The position numbers were made by a program, and so were the translations under genes. The notes under the pieces are model-generated. The model ran no database searches. It was given only the letters and a program-made list of their open reading frames with translations, and was not told the origin of the DNA. This document shows positions 59,853 to 64,000 of a DNA stretch of 64,000 bases, piece after piece. The stretch is from the NCBI RefSeq assembly GCF_030815125.1, contig NZ_JAUSWH010000006.1, positions 124,001 to 188,000 on the forward strand, given 5' to 3'. Source of the stretch: Allorhizobium paknamense (lineage in GTDB: Bacteria > Pseudomonadota > Alphaproteobacteria > Rhizobiales > Rhizobiaceae). Each line of letters opens with the position of its first letter. Within the stretch, counting starts at the first letter, position 1.

Positions 59853-62339
59853 ATGGAAGCAAAAAAAAGCGTTAGCAATGTAATATGGTGGTGCTGCTTT
59901 TTAGAATGCGGCGATAAAATTTACGAATCGATTTCTGAAATCGGATTAATAATTAAAAAATATGGTCACCAGTTAGTAGTAATAGGTTCGCCCGGAGATT
60001 ATACAAGATATGCCGGGTTTGAACATATTGCTGTATCGGTCAGTCTCGTTGCCCAAGGTCAGGAGCTGGTAGAAATACCTGGAGCGTCATCGCTGCCAAT
60101 GACACTAACCAGCTTGCCTGAGTTGCTCGAGACGGAAAGTTTTTGGACAGGCGCTAAGCCGACGTTTGAAACCGAATTCAATATACTAAAGGCGGCAAGA
60201 TTTTGGGAGAAATCATTCGAGATAATGCAGCCCTCAGTGATTATTGTATGGGGGTCAACAGCGCCGTTCTCAAGATTGTTGTTACGTATAGCAAATTTGA
60301 CTCAAACGCCAAGTTATGTGGCTGAGCGTGGCCTTACCGAAAACACGTTGATGCTCAATTTGTTGGGTCAGTGTATAGTCAGTAATATAGGAACAAAGCT
60401 ATCATTCATACAGAGCAAGGTTTCTGAAAAAGAAGTCGCCAAAGAATGGGAAATCATCAAGAATTACTATAAAAATACGAAAGAACGAAATTATAAAAAA
60501 TCACAAGCGAACTTAGGTGCTGCATTAATCGCTGAGAAGGCATCGGGCGGCGGTCCGAAGGTATTGTTTCTTGGAGCCTTTGATCTAGGTAGCGGACTAG
60601 CTTTTAGAGATAAAGCATTGGGAGGGAGATTTGCTCGCGCGCATTTGTCATCTCAAGAGGCGGCTCAAGCTGTTGCAAGCGCTCTAAGCTCTAATCATCC
60701 AGGCGCGATGCTTATAAACAAGGCCCATCCAGCATCACCGTATGATTTAGCCAATGATCATGAAAATATAAATATACTGAATGTGAAAGACGCAGATTTT
60801 AGAGAGTTAATCGAGGCAAGTGACGTCATTGTAACTCCAATTTCGACAACTCAAGTATACGGTTTCATATATGAAAAACCGGTTGTGACTCTTTCCAATA
60901 GTTTTTTTACCGGAAGAAACATCACATACGATGTAACAGAAGATTACAGTTTAGGCACTGCTCTCAACGATGCCATAAACCACGTTGATTGGGAAAAGAA
61001 ATTTAGGAGAGCAAGATCTTTAATAGTAAATCTGTTTCGGGACGAATTCGTCGGCTTAACGGACGATGTGCCTTGTCGTTTGAAGGTGGCTGATCTTGCG
61101 CGACATCTGGCGCTTTTCAAAGAGTACAGGCCCTATCAATCAGAAGACGCAAAGAGACGATTGCAGAGTTACCGCCTGCTTGAATCTTTTGCGAAAGGAC
61201 GACCAGATAATTGGTCTGCCGGACGAATCAAATCACTCCTGGGCGCTGATTGCTGGAACTCTATTGCATCAGAAATCGTCACTGAAGCAAACCACGCCTT
61301 AGAGGCGGAATTGCACGGCAGAATTGGTTTGAAGCAGATTGGGGGCGATTTAGCCGCAAATATCGAAGGACGATTTAATGAAATCCTTGCTGATACCGCT
61401 CACGCATTAGAAGCAAGATTGCAGAGCACAATTGGCTTGAAGCGTGTTGATGGCGATCTAGCGGCCAACATCGAGGAAGCGGTCCGGGAGGCTATTGGTG
61501 AATCACGCAGAAGCCTGGAAGCTGAGCTTGAAAGTAGAATTGGCTTGAAGCACGCTGGACACGATCTTGTCACCAGCATTGCAGATGCAGTCAGTGACCG
61601 AATTGCAGACTCTAATCGCATCTTGGAAACCGAGTTGCAGAGCAGAATTGGTTTCAGGCAATTCGGAGGCGGCTTGGCGGCAGATATTGAGGAGAATTTT
61701 CATCAGTTTCTTAGGGAGTCTCACCGGAAACTGGAGTCTGAACTACAAAACAGGATCGGCTTGGACCAAGTTGACGGAGATTTGGTTTCAAGGATCGAAA
61801 CAAAATTTAAACGCACGGTCGAAGATCTGATTCTAAAATCTGAAGAGGAGCTGAAATCAGCTCATCGGGAAATTGAAAAACTTACGCAAGATATACAAAA
61901 GAGCGTAGAAAAGGAAAAGGATTATCAACGACTGATTGAGGAAATGCGTCAGCGTATCAAAACGGCCGCTGAAGAAAACGCAATAACTCAGGATATCCTT
62001 CATCAAGAAATCGAAAGCCTTAAAGCGCAAATAGAGTTGATTGAAGGTATCGTTCAAGAGACTCAGAACGCTCATATGGCACTGGAAAAAGCTCACGCTG
62101 ACGCAAAAGCTTCTGCTGAAATAGTTGCTACTTGGGTGGTTAGTTACACTCGCAAAAGACATGGCACTAGCTATATCGGAGCGTGGGGGCTTAAAAAAAA
62201 TTCAGAGGTGGTTTGGGAGATAAATCCTGTAAAATACCTGATAGCGAATCCGGACGTAGCAGAGGCGGGCGTTGATCCGCTCGATCACTGGCAGCGCCAT
62301 GGAAAGCATGAAGGACGAAGCAGGGGGACCGAGAGCTAA
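59853..62339 (+). CDS. Capsule-type protein with five 36-residue repeats and a coiled coil
   Basis: 828 residues, AT-rich. The region of about 10-450 resembles capsule polysaccharide (KpsC/KpsS-like) transferases: PGAMLINKAHPASPYDLAN, VKDADFRELIEASDVIVTPIST, YGFIYEKPVVTLSNSFFTGR. Five 36-residue repeats follow at residues 480-659 (61290-61829), with consensus LEAELQSRIGLKQ-DGDLAANIE. Then a coiled coil (about 660-765) and a C-terminal YLIANPDVAEAGVDPLDHWQRHGKHEGR motif seen in rhizobial glycosyltransferases. The repeat function is unknown. No signal or membrane segment. Confidence 0.65.
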   Translation: MEAKKSVSNVIWWCCFLECGDKIYESISEIGLIIKKYGHQLVVIGSPGDYTRYAGFEHIAVSVSLVAQGQELVEIPGASSLPMTLTSLPELLETESFWTGAKPTFETEFNILKAARFWEKSFEIMQPSVIIVWGSTAPFSRLLLRIANLTQTPSYVAERGLTENTLMLNLLGQCIVSNIGTKLSFIQSKVSEKEVAKEWEIIKNYYKNTKERNYKKSQANLGAALIAEKASGGGPKVLFLGAFDLGSGLAFRDKALGGRFARAHLSSQEAAQAVASALSSNHPGAMLINKAHPASPYDLANDHENINILNVKDADFRELIEASDVIVTPISTTQVYGFIYEKPVVTLSNSFFTGRNITYDVTEDYSLGTALNDAINHVDWEKKFRRARSLIVNLFRDEFVGLTDDVPCRLKVADLARHLALFKEYRPYQSEDAKRRLQSYRLLESFAKGRPDNWSAGRIKSLLGADCWNSIASEIVTEANHALEAELHGRIGLKQIGGDLAANIEGRFNEILADTAHALEARLQSTIGLKRVDGDLAANIEEAVREAIGESRRSLEAELESRIGLKHAGHDLVTSIADAVSDRIADSNRILETELQSRIGFRQFGGGLAADIEENFHQFLRESHRKLESELQNRIGLDQVDGDLVSRIETKFKRTVEDLILKSEEELKSAHREIEKLTQDIQKSVEKEKDYQRLIEEMRQRIKTAAEENAITQDILHQEIESLKAQIELIEGIVQETQNAHMALEKAHADAKASAEIVATWVVSYTRKRHGTSYIGAWGLKKNSEVVWEINPVKYLIANPDVAEAGVDPLDHWQRHGKHEGRSRGTES
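61290..61829 (+). repeat. Five 108-base coding repeats in the capsule-type gene
   Basis: Five tandem in-frame units of 108 bases (36 codons), beginning at 61290, 61398, 61506, 61614 and 61722. They are diverged at DNA level but share the protein pattern LEAELQSRIGLKQxxGDLAANIE, so the array is an old expansion. Confidence 0.8.
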
Positions 62340-62407
62340 TTCATGCGGCTACCGAAAATGGCGCCACTGAGTTTTGCGTCCAATTATTTAAAAGGTAAAA
62401 TGCCAAA

Positions 62408-63748
62408 ATGACGCTGACAGACAAGAAGCTGAAAATAGTCGCCTTTGTGCCTGCAAAGGGTGAAAGTTCTCGTGTTCCGTCGAAGAACACGAGAATTCTG
62501 GATGGCGATTTATTGTTCCGCAGGAAACTAAAACAACTCCTACGATGCCCGCTGATTGACGAGGTCTGGCTCGACACCGAATCCGATGAAATAATTGCTC
62601 TTGCAGAAGGCCTGCCTGTCAAAGTTCTGAAGAGGGATCCTACGCTGGCAACTAATGCCACTGATGGACATGAGATGTTCGCTAATGAGTGTGCTGCCAC
62701 GCCAGATGCAGATATCGTGATACAAGCGCTGTGCACTGCCCCTTTTCTCGATGAAGTTGGCATATCGCGCGCAATTGAGGAGCTGTTGGCTCACCCGGAA
62801 AACGATAGTCTGGTTGCGACGCGTAAGGTTCGCCAATATTCTTGGGATGAAGGAAGACCGAGCTACGGAACAGGCCGTATTCCGAACAGCAGTGACCTGA
62901 AGCAAATCACCTTGGAATGCATGAGCCTTTATATGGTGAGGAGAACAAGTGAGGCGTTTAACAAGCGTCGCTTTGGCACCTCTCCTCTGCTATTTGAACT
63001 CGCCGAAATCGAAGATCTCGATATCAACTATGAGGCAGATTTGGAGTTGGCTGAGACCATCTGTCTGGGCCGACGCATGCGAGAGTTCAACTACTTTCGC
63101 TTGATCAAGCATCATCTTTCATCGTCAATTATTTCAGATGTTTCCAAAGAGATGGGATATTCGTTCATGCTGGACCCAGCATTGCGCGAGATATCAGAAG
63201 GTAAGATTCTCGGGCGTGTCAAAACCTTGCGCTTGGGCGGTTTGCGAGCGGAAGAGCGGAACATCCACGAAAGTGACGCTTGGAAGGGGATATATAAGGC
63301 GCTTAAGTCGTACAGCTTTGTACGCACTGGAGATGTGATTGTTGTCGAAAATGAAGTTCCAGGGCGCGCCTATTTCGGCGATTTAAATTGCCATCTTGCA
63401 ATCCGTGCCGGTGCGGTCGGTGTTTTGGTGGATGGTTTTACGCGCGACGTAAGTCATGTGAAAGCCATGGGAATGCCAGTTTATGCGCGTGGCGCGTGGA
63501 GCAATGACATCAAATATGAAGGCACCACATTATCTTACAATTTGCCAATTACGGTCGGGGGAGTGTCCGCCTCAAACGATGATGTAATTTTTGCAGATTC
63601 CGAGGGAGTGTTGATCATTCCCCAGGATATTTGGCCTCAAGTACTGGAGCGTGCATTGCAGGCAGTTTCGAATGAATCCGGCATACGCACCAAGCTTATA
63701 AACGGCGCTGCCGTTGCTGAAATTATTGATGAACACGGGTTTTTCTGA
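62408..63748 (+). CDS. Cytidylyltransferase fused to RraA-like aldolase domain
   Basis: 446 residues. Residues about 8-230 are a NeuA/KdsB-type cytidylyltransferase: FVPAKGESSRVPSKNTR nucleotide loop, EVWLDTESDEI, QALCTAPFLD, and IEDLDINYEADLELAE near 210. Residues about 240-440 match the RraA/HMG-aldolase family: TGDVIVVENEVPG, GDLNCHLAIRAGAVGVLVDGFTRD (with the R-D pair), MPVYARGAW, and DVIFADSEGVLIIPQ. A CMP-sugar acid could be made or cut and activated by one protein. I know no standard enzyme with this pairing. It follows the capsule gene by 68 bases. Confidence 0.72.
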   Translation: MTLTDKKLKIVAFVPAKGESSRVPSKNTRILDGDLLFRRKLKQLLRCPLIDEVWLDTESDEIIALAEGLPVKVLKRDPTLATNATDGHEMFANECAATPDADIVIQALCTAPFLDEVGISRAIEELLAHPENDSLVATRKVRQYSWDEGRPSYGTGRIPNSSDLKQITLECMSLYMVRRTSEAFNKRRFGTSPLLFELAEIEDLDINYEADLELAETICLGRRMREFNYFRLIKHHLSSSIISDVSKEMGYSFMLDPALREISEGKILGRVKTLRLGGLRAEERNIHESDAWKGIYKALKSYSFVRTGDVIVVENEVPGRAYFGDLNCHLAIRAGAVGVLVDGFTRDVSHVKAMGMPVYARGAWSNDIKYEGTTLSYNLPITVGGVSASNDDVIFADSEGVLIIPQDIWPQVLERALQAVSNESGIRTKLINGAAVAEIIDEHGFF

Positions 63749-63781
63749 GTCATTACGTGTTCATATGGCCGTGCATTTTCA

Positions 63782-63814
63782 AAGCCGCCCCCCTAATAGG
63801 GGCGGCTTATTTTG
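63782..63814. terminator. Bidirectional terminator
   Basis: AAGCCGCCCC (63782-63791) pairs with GGGGCGGCTT (63799-63808), with A/T runs on both sides. Lies between the fusion gene and the convergent partial gene. Confidence 0.8.
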
Positions 63815-63824
63815 TCATGTATTT

Positions 63825-64000
63825 TCAGCCTAAGGTCGCCGTTGCAAGCAGGTCGAAGTTTTTGGAACTACCCCATGCATCGAAGTTTTTCACCTCTTCA
63901 AATTGGGCCAGCTGCTCTTTGGTTGCGCTTGATAGATATTCTATAAACGGTTGGATGGCGTCTATTGGGGGGATTTGTAATCCAAGTTTCAGATGCAAAT
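63825..64000 (-). CDS. C-terminal part of a gene running off the window
   Basis: An open minus-strand frame ends at the TGA at 63825-63827 and continues past 64000. The visible 57 residues include IPPIDAIQPFIEYLSSATK and EEVKNFDAWGSSKNFDL. No family recognised; the shared terminator and open frame support a real gene in the same island. Confidence 0.5.
   Translation of the reverse strand, partial: LHLKLGLQIPPIDAIQPFIEYLSSATKEQLAQFEEVKNFDAWGSSKNFDLLATATLG

Overview
The window looks like a chromosomal segment of a Rhizobiaceae alphaproteobacterium (Agrobacterium/Allorhizobium/Rhizobium group). The basis is the gene order (nrtR-nadABC, purL-bolA-grxD, STAS-MlaE/MlaF/MlaD), the PTA-fused malic enzyme, the GC-rich codon use, and dispersed palindromic intergenic repeats of the rhizobial type. 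The species cannot be fixed from sequence reading alone.

Region 1 (1-27.9 kb) is ordinary core genome: NAD synthesis (nrtR, nadA, nadB, nadC), a Tam-type methyltransferase, malic enzyme, a metallophosphoesterase, an Mla-type lipid transport operon, a TerC membrane protein, rpsD, glutaminase, a YdjC-family deacetylase, ttcA, two tandem inositol-monophosphatase-family genes, a Bcr/CflA-type MFS exporter, grxD, a small basic protein, bolA, purL, a J-domain protein, a small XRE regulator, lipB and tRNA-Leu(GAG). Several intergenic gaps hold hairpin repeats; one copy has been co-opted as the C-terminus of the Tam protein.

Region 2 begins just after tRNA-Leu with an AT-rich, island-like stretch: an ABC-2 polysaccharide-export permease at 28.1-28.95 kb. 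It resumes at 59.85 kb with a capsule-type protein carrying five 36-residue repeats and a cytidylyltransferase fused to an RraA-like aldolase domain. It looks like a surface-polysaccharide island split by a prophage.

Region 3 (about 28.98-59.54 kb) is an apparently complete temperate siphovirus-type prophage. From left to right it carries: an integrase operon (leftward); a WYL-TerB gene; a cleavable-type repressor with at least five copies of a GGGACATATCCC-like operator; early and replication genes, with an initiator-like gene that contains four palindromic iterons; a NusG/RfaH-like protein followed by a terminator; HNH, terminase, portal, protease and HK97-fold capsid; head-tail connectors; tail tube and chaperones; an inserted hicAB toxin-antitoxin pair; tape measure; tail tip with an embedded GNAT enzyme; three related small tail proteins; and a lysis cassette (GH19-like endolysin, membrane proteins, overlapping Rz/Rz1 spanins, holin). 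Almost all late genes overlap by 1-4 bases, so they probably form one transcript whose reading depends on antitermination.

The most unusual items are the cytidylyltransferase-RraA fusion, the repeat-bearing capsule protein, the iterons inside the replication gene, the shared operator set and the WYL-TerB lysogeny-module gene.
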